Assembly (NCBI RefSeq): GCF_012726205.1
Contig: NZ_JAASAE010000009.1
Coordinates: 1 to 64,000, forward strand
Length of the DNA: 64,000 nucleotides
Direction: 5' to 3'
Source: Rhodococcus sp. HNM0569
Lineage (GTDB): Bacteria; Actinomycetota; Actinomycetes; Mycobacteriales; Mycobacteriaceae
Shown: positions 1-8,441 of the stretch, one piece after another
How positions within the stretch are numbered: the stretch's first letter is position 1
Layout of the letters: each line of letters starts with the position of its first letter
Notes under the pieces: model-generated
Told to the model about the DNA's origin: nothing
The model's input: only the letters and a program-made list of their open reading frames with translations
The model's database searches: none
Translations under genes and position numbers: made by a program

Positions 1-582
1 GGCAGGGCCGGACGCGGGCCGTGCGCGCCGACGGCGTCGCTCCGCGTCGGGCGCCGACGGCGCCGCCCGTCGGGCTGCGGCCTTCTTCTCCCGTGCGCCG
101 GAGCGGGCGACCCGCGCACGGTCGTGCGACCGCGCGGGACCGGCGCGCCGCTGCGAGAGCAACAGCAACCGCAGCCCGCCGACGAGCGCGGTGAGCACCG
201 TTGCGGTGAGCATCACGGGAAAACGGTCGATGAGCGGATAGGCGACGTTGATCGCGAGGTCGCGCAGCGCGGTCGAACTCTCGTCGGACACGACCATCTG
301 CGCGAGGGGGACACCGACGAACAGGATCAGCGGTGGCTGCACCATCGCGGTGAACACCGCGCGGTTGGACGCGAACACCACCGCGAGCACGCATCCGAGC
401 ACGTAGAGCGTCGAGAACACCGAACTGAGCTCGCTACCGCGAGCGGTGTCGACGACGAACCCGACACAAGTCAGGCCGGCAGCGAGGCAGACGACACCCC
501 ACCAGGGCAGTCCCGGGACCGTCGGGAACGTGGACCGCCGATCGAGCGGCACCCCCGAACGTGCTCGTTGGATTGCAGACAC
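1..582 (-). CDS. DUF6542 membrane protein, C-terminus beyond window
   Basis: This frame stays open from the rmuC stop to the window edge, so the 3' end is missing. It encodes a short N-terminal stretch, then a Pro-Gly-Leu-Pro-Trp-Trp segment and about four hydrophobic helices (roughly residues 25-150), then a tail very rich in Arg, Ala and Pro. That arrangement matches the actinobacterial DUF6542 family, which sits beside ychF in mycobacteria (Rv1111c). Function is unknown; it should be an inner-membrane protein with a basic cytoplasmic tail. It lies directly downstream of rmuC on the same strand and in the same frame, so the two are probably cotranscribed. The GTG at 582 is the first start codon after the rmuC stop; no convincing ribosome binding site is visible, so the start could lie further in. 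Confidence 0.72.
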   Translation of the reverse strand, partial: MSAIQRARSGVPLDRRSTFPTVPGLPWWGVVCLAAGLTCVGFVVDTARGSELSSVFSTLYVLGCVLAVVFASNRAVFTAMVQPPLILFVGVPLAQMVVSDESSTALRDLAINVAYPLIDRFPVMLTATVLTALVGGLRLLLLSQRRAGPARSHDRARVARSGAREKKAAARRAAPSAPDAERRRRRARPASGPA

Positions 583-606
583 ACGAACGACAGTAGCCGC
601 ATTTGC

Positions 607-1770
607 TCAACTCGCTTCGTTGGCATGACCACGGGGTGTCGGGGCTTCGGCCGTCGTGGGCCTGCGTGGCCACGACTCGATCCGTTGTGCTTCCCGGACC
701 TCGGAGTCGAAAATCTCCAGGTCGTGCAGCTTGCGCGCGGTGACGGTGACTCTGGATTCCATCGATGCAACTGTGAGATTGAACGAGTCGACGGCTTTGC
801 CCAGTTGGCCGCCCAGTTTGTCCAGATGTCCGGCGACGGTGCCGAGCCGCCCGTACAGCTCGCGGCCGAGGCGATGGATCGTGGCGGCGTCGCGCGACAG
901 GGCTTCCTGACGCCACGTGTGCGCGATGGTGCGCAACAAGGCGACGAGGCTGGTGGGCGTCGCCAGGACGACATTGCGCGCGAAGGCGTACTCGAGCAGT
1001 TCCGCGTCGGCGCCGAGGGCGGCGTCGAGAAACGGATCGCCCGGCACGAACAACACGACGAACTCCGGGCTCGGATCGAACAGCTCCCAGTACGCCTTGG
1101 CCGACAGCTGGTCGACGTGGGTGCGGAGCTGCCGGGCATGACGTGCGAGATGCCGATCGCGGTCGCCGACGTCCTCCGCCTGCGCGGCGTCGAGATACGC
1201 CGCGAACGGCACCTTCGCGTCGACCACGATCTGCTTCCCGCCCGCGAGATGCACCACGAGGTCGGGTCGCGCGCCGGGGGCGGTGACCTGGGTGTCGAAA
1301 TCGCAGTGCCGCACCATGCCCGCCAGCTCGACGACTCGCTCGAGCTGGATCTCGCCCCACCGGCCGCGCACCTGCGGGGCACGAAGTGCGGTGACGAGCT
1401 GCCCGGTCTGCGACGACAGCGCGTGCGACGTGCGGTGCATACCCTCGACCTGTTCGGTGAGCCGTGCGTACGCATGGATGCGATGCCGCTCGACGTCCTC
1501 GACCTGATCGGCGAGCGCGCCCACCGCATGTTGCAGCGGGCCCACGAGCTCGGCGATCCGGTCGCCGAACGCACCCGAGTGGCTGCGCGCGGCGTCCTCG
1601 CCCGCCGACCGCACCGACTCGCGCACGAGCGCCTCGTTCTCCCGCACCGCCCGCAATTCGGCCCGAGCGGCCGCGAGCGCGGCGCCCGCGCGCGCCGAGT
1701 GGGCGAGCCAGCCGAGGGCGGCGCCGAGCACGAGGGCGCCGAGCATCGCGAACATCACGGCCGCACTCAT
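607..1770 (-). CDS. rmuC: DNA recombination protein RmuC
   Basis: About 387 residues. An N-terminal membrane helix (residues 2-20) is followed by an Ala/Arg/Glu-rich coiled region and then the RmuC core, recognisable from Arg-Gly-Arg-Trp-Gly-Glu, 'VDAKVPF' and 'ELFDPSPEFVVLFVPGD'. RmuC proteins limit inversions and recombination at short repeats and have a PD-(D/E)XK nuclease-like fold; the biochemical activity is not settled. The ATG at 1770 is chosen over an upstream one at 1833 because it puts the membrane helix at the N-terminus, as usual in the family. The gene is divergent from sbcD-sbcC across about 100 bp, so three DNA-end or hairpin processing genes are clustered here. Confidence 0.9.
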   Translation of the reverse strand: MSAAVMFAMLGALVLGAALGWLAHSARAGAALAAARAELRAVRENEALVRESVRSAGEDAARSHSGAFGDRIAELVGPLQHAVGALADQVEDVERHRIHAYARLTEQVEGMHRTSHALSSQTGQLVTALRAPQVRGRWGEIQLERVVELAGMVRHCDFDTQVTAPGARPDLVVHLAGGKQIVVDAKVPFAAYLDAAQAEDVGDRDRHLARHARQLRTHVDQLSAKAYWELFDPSPEFVVLFVPGDPFLDAALGADAELLEYAFARNVVLATPTSLVALLRTIAHTWRQEALSRDAATIHRLGRELYGRLGTVAGHLDKLGGQLGKAVDSFNLTVASMESRVTVTARKLHDLEIFDSEVREAQRIESWPRRPTTAEAPTPRGHANEAS

Positions 1771-1866
1771 GCCGCCATCGTGCAACGTGCCCCCGACAAG
1801 TACCGGCTCCGACACGGCACACCGGCGGCGCATCGGTGTCCGGCCCGTGCTCTACCGTTTCGGGTC

Positions 1867-3045
1867 ATGCGGATCCTGCACACCTCGGACTGGCACATCG
1901 GGCGCACCTTCCACGGCGTCGACCTGCTCGCCGACCAGGCCTCTGCACTCGAATCCGTCGCGGCGCTCGTGCGCAGCCACGAGATCGACGTCGTGGTCGT
2001 GCCCGGTGACGTGTACGACCGCGCGATCCCCAGCGCCGACGCCGTCGCGGTGTGCCAACGCGCGTTCGAGGCGATCCGCGAGGCGGGCGCCGTGATCGTC
2101 GCGACCTCGGGCAACCACGATTCGGCGACGCGTCTCGGCGCGGGTGCGGCGTTCACCGGCGCGGGCGGGTTGCACCTGCTCACGTCGGTCGACGGCCTCG
2201 ACCGTCCGGTCGTGCTGCAGGACGCGCACGGCGACGTCGAGTTCTACGGGATCCCCTATCTCGAGCCCGAGATCAGCCGCACGCGGCTGGACGCTCCCGA
2301 CGCCCGCTCGCACGCCGACATCCTCTCGGTGGCGATGGCGCGGGTACGCGCGCGGCACGGCGACAGCTCCCCGGGCACGCGGTCGGTGGTCCTCGCGCAC
2401 GCGTTCGTCGTCGGCGGCGAAGCCACCGGGTCCGAGCGGTCGATCTCGGTCGGTGGTGTCGAGACCGTGCCCGCGGGAGTGTTCGACGGCGTCGACTACG
2501 TCGCGCTCGGGCACCTGCACTCGCCGCAGACCGTCGTGGAGCACGTGCGGTACTCGGGCTCCCCGTTGCCGTACTCGTTCGGCGAGCGCAGCCACCGCAA
2601 GGCCGTGTGGATCGTCGACCTCGACGCAGCGGGGCTCGCGTCCGTCGAACGCGTCGACCTGCCGGTCGTGCGGGGGCTGAGTCAGCTCACCGGCACCCTC
2701 GACGAGTTGACGGCGTCGGCCGAGTTCGACGACGCGGAAGAGCATTACGTGTCGGCCGTCCTCACCGACCCCGTGCGCCCGGTCGACGCGATGCGGGTGC
2801 TGCGCGAGCGGTTCCCGCACGCGATCCACCTGGAATGGCAACGGCCCGGCGGTCTCGACGACCTCGAGTACCGGCGCAAGGTCCGCGGCCGCAGCGATCT
2901 CGACGTCGCGCGCAGTTTCGTCGCGGACGTGCGCAGCGACGCCACCGACGGCGAGCTCGCGCTCCTCGAACGCGCCCTCACTCACAGCCGAGTCTCCGGC
3001 GAGCACGCGGTGACGGTGGAGCGCGCGGCGGGCGCGGGCGAATGA
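1867..3045 (+). CDS. sbcD: Exonuclease SbcCD, nuclease subunit SbcD
   Basis: 392 residues. Calcineurin-like phosphoesterase motifs appear in order: 'SDWHIG' near the N-terminus (metal-binding Asp and His), 'PGDVYD', 'SGNHD', a His in 'LAHAFV' and 'GHLHSPQ'. This is the Mre11-type nuclease subunit that, with the SbcC ATPase, opens DNA hairpins and processes double-strand breaks. The long frame that runs into this gene from upstream is antisense to rmuC and is not coding; the ATG at 1867 begins the conserved 'MRILHTSDWH'. The stop codon overlaps the sbcC start (ATGA), so the two subunits are translationally coupled. Confidence 0.96.
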   Translation: MRILHTSDWHIGRTFHGVDLLADQASALESVAALVRSHEIDVVVVPGDVYDRAIPSADAVAVCQRAFEAIREAGAVIVATSGNHDSATRLGAGAAFTGAGGLHLLTSVDGLDRPVVLQDAHGDVEFYGIPYLEPEISRTRLDAPDARSHADILSVAMARVRARHGDSSPGTRSVVLAHAFVVGGEATGSERSISVGGVETVPAGVFDGVDYVALGHLHSPQTVVEHVRYSGSPLPYSFGERSHRKAVWIVDLDAAGLASVERVDLPVVRGLSQLTGTLDELTASAEFDDAEEHYVSAVLTDPVRPVDAMRVLRERFPHAIHLEWQRPGGLDDLEYRRKVRGRSDLDVARSFVADVRSDATDGELALLERALTHSRVSGEHAVTVERAAGAGE

Positions 3046-6023
3046 GGCTGCACCACCTGCGCGTGCAGGCATTCGGTCCGTTCGGCCGCGAGGTCGACGT
3101 CGACTTCGACGCGCTCGGCGCCGACGGGCTGTTCCTGCTGCACGGTCAGACCGGCGCGGGGAAGACCACGATCCTCGACGCCGTCGCGTTCGCGCTGTAC
3201 GGCACCGTGCCGGGCGCACGACGCGAGGGCAAACGGTTGCTCTCCGATCACGCCGCGCCCGGCTCGGTGCCGAAGGTCCGGCTCGAGGCGACGCTCGGGG
3301 GGCGGCGGGTGCGCATCGAACGCAGCCCCGAGTACACACGTCCGAAGCTGCGCGGCAGCGGCACCGTCGTCGAGAACGCGAAGGCGACGCTCGAGTGGCT
3401 CGACGGCAGCGGCGAGCCGCTGTCTCGGATCCCCGAGATCGGGGCCGAGATCGGCCGCCTCCTCGGCATGAGTGCCGACCAGTTCTTCCAGGTCGTGCTA
3501 CTGCCGCAAGGCGAGTTCGCGCGGTTCCTCCGTGCCGACAACGACGAGCGCGGCGCGCTGCTCGAGCGATTGTTCGACACGTCCCGGTTCGGCGACGTCG
3601 AAACGTGGTTCGTCGAGCGCCGCCGCGAATCGGGGCGCGCTCTCGAAGCCGCCGAGCGCGACGTCGACCTCCTGGTCGCGCGCATCGCGGCGGTCGCGGG
3701 GCTCGACGCGGGAACCGACGAGGACCCGTCGACGTGGGCGGGAAGGCTCGTCGAGGACGCCACCGACGCGCAATCCGCCGCGAACCTCGACCTCGAGACG
3801 GCCCGCGGGCACGCCACCCGTGCGCGTGGCGCGCTCGAACACGCGCAGCGCATCGCCGACGCACAGCACCGCGCCGCGCAGGCGCGGCGGTCGCTCGCCG
3901 AACTCGACGCCGACGCAGACCGCGTGCGCGCGGCCGAGGCCGAAGCCGATGCGGCGCGCCGCGCGGCACCGATCCACGCGGCCGACCGCGAACTGCGCGC
4001 GGCCGAGGCCGCGGTCGCCGACACCGAACTCGCGCGCACCGCCGTGACGGCTGCGCTCGAAGCCGATCCCGACGGCCGCGCCGTCGCGGCATCGCTCACG
4101 TGGCCGCCACGCGAAGCCGACCGAGCCGCGTTGCGGGACGCCGTGCGGGCGTGGAGCGACGAGGTCGTGCGCCTCGACGTCCTCGTCGACGATGCACGCC
4201 GCGCACAGGGCCTCGCCCGCGAACTCGACACGCTCGGGCAGCGCCGCACGGCACTTGCGTCGGCAGAGGCCGAATGCCGTCGACGTGCCGAGTTGCTCCC
4301 CGGGGAGATCGCCGAGGCCGACGCGGCACGGGCGGCCGCGCAACGCGCCGACGGCGAGGTCGCCGCCGCGCGGCACGAGCACGAGCGGGCCGTCGACGCG
4401 CTCGACGCGTCGCGCGAATGGCAGCGTGCACAGGCCCGGCGTACCGACGTGCGGGCAGCGCACGTCGAGGCGCGCGAGGCGCAGCAGAGCGCCTACGCGC
4501 GGGTGCTCGAGCTACGGGGGCGCCGACTGGCCGGTATGGCGGCCGAACTCGCGGCGGGCCTCGAAACGGGTCAGGCGTGCGTCGTGTGCGGTGCCACCGA
4601 ACACCCGCGCGTCGCCGAGCCCGCGGACGACGCCGTCACCAAGGCCGACGAGGAGGCCGCGGCCGAGGCGCACACCGCGGCGACCGCGGAGGTCGAGCGG
4701 GTCGCAGGCGAACTCGCCGCGCTCGACCGGACACTCGACGTCCTCGCGCAGCGCGGCGGCGACGCGGACCCGGACGCGCTCGCGGCCGCCGAGGCCGACA
4801 CGCGGAGCCGGTTTGAGTCCGTCGGGTCGTCGGCCGCCACGCTCGCCGCGCGCGAGCAGGCGCTCACTGCGCTGCGCGCCGAGGACACCGAACTGCGCAC
4901 GCGGCTCGCCGATCTCGACGTCGAGGCGGCATCGTTGCGCGAGAAGACCGCGGCCATCACGGCCGAGCTCGACGCGACCCGCGCACGCGTGGACGCGGCT
5001 GCAGGCGACGACGCGTCGGTGTCGGTCCGGCGCGACCGGCTCGCGCGGCTTGCGGAAGCCGGCGGGCGGCTCGCCGAGGCGCGCGACGAGGGAGCTCGCG
5101 CGGAGGCACGAGTGCGGGAAGCGGTCGAGCGACGCGACACGGTCGCGCGCGACGCCGGTTTCGGCGACGCGGCCGAGGCCTCCGCGGCGGTGCGTCCGGA
5201 CGACCGCGTCGCGCAGCTCGAGAGCGCCGTCGCGCAGGCCCGTGATGCGCGTGCGGCGGCGCGGGCGGTGCTCGACGACCCGCACGTGCGCACCGCGGAG
5301 GAGGCCGATCCGGTCGACGTGGCGGCTGCGCGGACGTCGGCCGACGCTGCGACTGCGGCGAGCGACGCGGCCCTCACCCGGGCGAGCGAAGCCGAGCGGC
5401 GCCTCGCGGATCTCGAGCGGTACCTGTCGCGGCTGCACGCGGCCCTCGACGCGCTCGCCCCGATCCGCGCGGGGCACGACGAGCTCGCGGGCCTCGCGGA
5501 CGTCGTCGCCGGCCGCGGGCAGAATGCGCGCCGGATGTCGCTGCGTTCCTATGTGCTCGCGGCCCGGCTCGAAGAGGTCGCGTTGTCGGCGTCGGTCCGG
5601 TTGCGGCGCATGTCGGGTGGCCGTTACGAGTTCGTCCACACCGACGAAGCGGGCCCGCGGGGAAAGCGAGGCGGCCTCGGGCTCGACGTCCGCGACGATT
5701 TCACCGGTGCGGTTCGCTCGGCGAAGACCCTGTCCGGCGGTGAGTCGTTCCTGGCGTCGCTGTCCCTCGCACTCGGCCTCGCGGACGTCGTGGCCGCCGA
5801 GAGCGGCGGCGTCGTGCTCGACACGATGTTCATCGACGAGGGCTTCGGCACTCTCGACGCCGAGACCCTCGACGAGGTGATGGGGGTGCTCGACGAGTTG
5901 CGCGACGGCGGCCGTGTCGTCGGCATCGTCAGTCACGTCGACGAGATGCGTCAGCGCATCCCGAGCCGGCTCCACGTCGTACGGGGGCGCACCGGGTCGG
6001 TGCTCGAGATGACGGCCGGCTGA
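3042..6023 (+). CDS. sbcC: Exonuclease SbcCD, ATPase subunit SbcC
   Basis: 993 residues, an SMC/Rad50-type ATPase. The Walker A motif 'GQTGAGKTT' lies at residues 35-43. Two long Ala/Arg/Glu-rich coiled-coil arms flank a zinc hook Cys-Val-Val-Cys at 513-516. The ABC signature 'LSGGES' begins at 897, and a Walker B segment ending 'FIDEGFGTLD' lies at about 924-939. It forms the M2R2 complex with SbcD, using ATP-driven clamp closure to present DNA ends to the nuclease. It starts at an ATG overlapping the sbcD stop and ends two bases from the convergent permease stop, the two stops forming the palindrome TGACGTCA. Confidence 0.96.
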   Translation: MRLHHLRVQAFGPFGREVDVDFDALGADGLFLLHGQTGAGKTTILDAVAFALYGTVPGARREGKRLLSDHAAPGSVPKVRLEATLGGRRVRIERSPEYTRPKLRGSGTVVENAKATLEWLDGSGEPLSRIPEIGAEIGRLLGMSADQFFQVVLLPQGEFARFLRADNDERGALLERLFDTSRFGDVETWFVERRRESGRALEAAERDVDLLVARIAAVAGLDAGTDEDPSTWAGRLVEDATDAQSAANLDLETARGHATRARGALEHAQRIADAQHRAAQARRSLAELDADADRVRAAEAEADAARRAAPIHAADRELRAAEAAVADTELARTAVTAALEADPDGRAVAASLTWPPREADRAALRDAVRAWSDEVVRLDVLVDDARRAQGLARELDTLGQRRTALASAEAECRRRAELLPGEIAEADAARAAAQRADGEVAAARHEHERAVDALDASREWQRAQARRTDVRAAHVEAREAQQSAYARVLELRGRRLAGMAAELAAGLETGQACVVCGATEHPRVAEPADDAVTKADEEAAAEAHTAATAEVERVAGELAALDRTLDVLAQRGGDADPDALAAAEADTRSRFESVGSSAATLAAREQALTALRAEDTELRTRLADLDVEAASLREKTAAITAELDATRARVDAAAGDDASVSVRRDRLARLAEAGGRLAEARDEGARAEARVREAVERRDTVARDAGFGDAAEASAAVRPDDRVAQLESAVAQARDARAAARAVLDDPHVRTAEEADPVDVAAARTSADAATAASDAALTRASEAERRLADLERYLSRLHAALDALAPIRAGHDELAGLADVVAGRGQNARRMSLRSYVLAARLEEVALSASVRLRRMSGGRYEFVHTDEAGPRGKRGGLGLDVRDDFTGAVRSAKTLSGGESFLASLSLALGLADVVAAESGGVVLDTMFIDEGFGTLDAETLDEVMGVLDELRDGGRVVGIVSHVDEMRQRIPSRLHVVRGRTGSVLEMTAG

Positions 6024-6025
6024 CG

Positions 6026-7234
6026 TCAGTCCTCGGTGCGCTTCGCGCTCGGGTCGTCGTCCTTCATGAGGCCGTCCGGGTCCGGGTCGGGGCCCGTCTC
6101 CTGCGCTGCCTCCGGGGACACGCCGTCGACGGCGCGCGCGTCGATCTGTTCGTTGATGTAGCGCAGCAGTACTGCGGCAACGGCCGCGGTGGGCACGGCG
6201 AGGAACGCGCCGACGATGCCGAACAGCGAACCGCCCGCCGTCACGGCGAGCAGGACGACGACGGCGTGCAGCTTCATGCTGCGGCTCTGCAGCACCGGCT
6301 GGAGCACATTGCCTTCGATCTGCTGGACGGCGATGATGATGCCGAGCACGATGAGCGCGGTGGTGAATCCGTTCGCCACCAGTGCGATCAGTACGGCCAG
6401 CGCACCCGCGACGAAGGCGCCGACGAACGGGATGAAGCCGCCGAAGAACGTGATGATCGCGAGGACGGGGGCGAGCGGCACGCCGAGGATCAGCAGGCCC
6501 GCCCCGATGAACACCGCGTCGATGAGGCTCACGAGCGCCTGCGTGCGGATGAATCCGCCGAGCGTGTCCCACATGCGGGTCAGCACGGCTTCGATGTGCC
6601 TGCCCGCACGGCCGCCGCTGATCGAGTGCAGCCACGGCAGGAAGCGCGGCCCGTCCTTGATGAAGAAGAAGGACAGCACGACGACGAGCAAGGCGGTGAT
6701 GATCAGCGAACTCGCGGTGCTCACCCCGCTGAACACGCCGGACGCGATGGCGCTGCCGCTTTCCTGGATCTTCGCCACGATCGTGTCGACGAATCCCTCG
6801 ATCTGCTCTTCCTGCAGATTGACCGGCGGACCCTGCACCCAGTCCTGAACCTGGTTGATGCCGTCGGTGGCCTTGTCGGTGAGCTCGGGCACCTGGTCGA
6901 CGACCGCGGGCACGATGAGCGCGACGACGCCGGCGACGATCGCGACGAAGAACAGCAGGGTGGCGGCCGCGGCGAGCGCGGGCGGCACGCCCCGCTTGGT
7001 CATCATCCGCGTCGTCGGCCACAGGACGGTGCTCACGACGACCGCGAGGAGGACGGGCAGCAGGATGACCCACAGCTCGGCGACGATCCAGCCGAGCACG
7101 ACTGCGCCCGCGGCGATCGCGACGAGCACGAGCGACCATTTCGCGAGGGCCATGCCACCGATGCCGATCAGCTGGACGCGATCGCGTCCCCGGGTCTGCG
7201 ACTCGTCGGCCGCATGTGGCGTGCTCTCGCTCAC
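6026..7234 (-). CDS. AI-2E family transporter (permease)
   Basis: 402 residues, GTG start with a strong AGGAGG ribosome binding site seven bases upstream. Eight or so hydrophobic helices are visible, with a soluble segment (about residues 115-165) after the third helix and the family's 'FFGGFIPFVGAF' region near 265, followed by 'QQIEGNVLQPVLQSR'. The AI-2E/TqsA/PerM family mediates export of small molecules or ions; substrates for actinobacterial members are unknown, so the name should not be read as evidence of autoinducer transport. The C-terminal tail is acidic and disordered. It is convergent with sbcC and stands alone. Confidence 0.9.
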   Translation of the reverse strand: MSESTPHAADESQTRGRDRVQLIGIGGMALAKWSLVLVAIAAGAVVLGWIVAELWVILLPVLLAVVVSTVLWPTTRMMTKRGVPPALAAAATLLFFVAIVAGVVALIVPAVVDQVPELTDKATDGINQVQDWVQGPPVNLQEEQIEGFVDTIVAKIQESGSAIASGVFSGVSTASSLIITALLVVVLSFFFIKDGPRFLPWLHSISGGRAGRHIEAVLTRMWDTLGGFIRTQALVSLIDAVFIGAGLLILGVPLAPVLAIITFFGGFIPFVGAFVAGALAVLIALVANGFTTALIVLGIIIAVQQIEGNVLQPVLQSRSMKLHAVVVLLAVTAGGSLFGIVGAFLAVPTAAVAAVLLRYINEQIDARAVDGVSPEAAQETGPDPDPDGLMKDDDPSAKRTED

Positions 7235-7298
7235 GACTTTCCCTCCTGGCGTGTTTCCCGCCCGCTGTTCTCACGATGCGGACGCACAGCCGCCGATC

Positions 7299-8168
7299 CT
7301 ATCCGCCGCGGCCGGTGCGCCGGGAGAACCGAGCGAAGCGAGCCAGATAGCGCGGGACCTGGCGCACCGGGACGGGGCGGGGCCAGTCGTCGGTGCGTAG
7401 ATACGCATCGGATCCACCGTCGACGAACACGACCGAGCCGCACAGAAAGTCGGCGCTCGGCGACAGCATCAGCTGAACCCAGTCGGCGATCTGGTCGGGA
7501 GTGCCGAATCCGCCGACCGGCACCGGGAACGAGCGCACGGCGCGGCCTTCGCTCGGGCTGTCGAGCTGTCGTTCGAGCAGGGGTGTGCTGACGGCGCCGG
7601 GGGCGATCGCGTTGAGCCGGATGCCCGCTCCGGCCCATTCCGGTGCGATCGCGGTCCGCCGGACCCAGCGGCTGACCGCGACCTTCGACGCTGCATACAC
7701 GAGCGGGGACGCGCGTTTGCCGAGCCGCCGGACCCGGCGTACCGCCGACTCGGTGTCGCCGTCCAGGAGTGCGCGCACGGCGCGTCGCGACACGAAGGGG
7801 ACGGTCGTCGACGAATTGCTGCCGAACACGACCACTTTCGCGTTGCCGCTCGCAGCCAGCGCGGGGCGCCATGCCTCGAGCAGATCGACGACGCCTCGGT
7901 AGTTGACGTTCGCGATGGTGCCGAACATCGTGGCGTCGGGCGTGGGGCCGAGGCCTGCTGCCATGACGGCACCGTCGAGCCGGTTGTCGGTCGCCGACAG
8001 GACCTGCTCGATCGCGGCATTTCTGCCGTCCGCCGTCGACAGATCCGCCACGACGTCGGCCGTCGCACCGATGTCGACGCCGACGACGGTGTGCCCGTCG
8101 GCGCGTAGCCGGGTGACGACGGCGGCACCCATGCCGGATGCGGAGCCCGTGACAGCGTAGATACCCAT
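7299..8168 (-). CDS. SDR family NAD(P)-dependent oxidoreductase
   Basis: 289 residues. The Rossmann cofactor motif 'TGSASGMG' lies at the N-terminus; 'DIGATADVVADLS' follows the second strand, with an Asp that favours NAD(H). The catalytic Ser (about residue 118) and a Tyr-x-x-x-Lys ('YAASK') are present, and 'APGAVSTPLL' closes the active site. The overall look is of 3-alpha-hydroxysteroid dehydrogenase-like SDRs, but the substrate cannot be deduced. The C-terminal 20 residues are unusually Arg-rich. It is on the same strand as the cstA-ybdD pair, 69 bp downstream. Confidence 0.88.
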   Translation of the reverse strand: MGIYAVTGSASGMGAAVVTRLRADGHTVVGVDIGATADVVADLSTADGRNAAIEQVLSATDNRLDGAVMAAGLGPTPDATMFGTIANVNYRGVVDLLEAWRPALAASGNAKVVVFGSNSSTTVPFVSRRAVRALLDGDTESAVRRVRRLGKRASPLVYAASKVAVSRWVRRTAIAPEWAGAGIRLNAIAPGAVSTPLLERQLDSPSEGRAVRSFPVPVGGFGTPDQIADWVQLMLSPSADFLCGSVVFVDGGSDAYLRTDDWPRPVPVRQVPRYLARFARFSRRTGRGG

Positions 8169-8237
8169 CGGGTGAAGGTCCTTTTCGTCGAGGAAGTGGC
8201 GCTCCGCGCGAGGTCGTCGCGGGAGAGGCGCGCGCTG

Positions 8238-8441
8238 TCAGCAGCAGCGCGCGCCGGGCGTGGCGTCGGCGTCCGCGTGCCTGCGGCGCCAGTACTCGCG
8301 TTCGGTCAGCACGGGCGCGTGTGGGTCGTGCCTGCGGGTGAACTCGACGTAGCGCGCGTAGTCGTGATCGCCCATGAGCGCGCCCACCCACCACCACGCG
8401 CGGCGCACCGAGCGCAGGGGGGCCGCGAGCGCCCGCGTCAC
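8238..8441 (-). CDS. ybdD: YbdD/YjiX-type small protein partner of CstA
   Basis: 67 residues, too short to stand out because it is buried in a longer shadow frame. It has the family's 'MGDHDYARYVEF' core, 'TEREYWRRR', and the diagnostic C-terminal 'GARCC'. YbdD-like proteins accompany CstA/BtsT pyruvate or peptide transporters and are needed for their activity in enterobacteria. The GTG start overlaps the cstA stop (GTGA), which indicates translational coupling and confirms the pairing. Confidence 0.92.
   Translation of the reverse strand: MTRALAAPLRSVRRAWWWVGALMGDHDYARYVEFTRRHDPHAPVLTEREYWRRRHADADATPGARCC

Noticed and set aside
124-1866. Long plus-strand frame leading into sbcD
   Set aside because: It is antisense to rmuC and the DUF6542 gene; its composition is Arg/His/Glu-rich shadow sequence, while the conserved SbcD sequence begins only at 1867.
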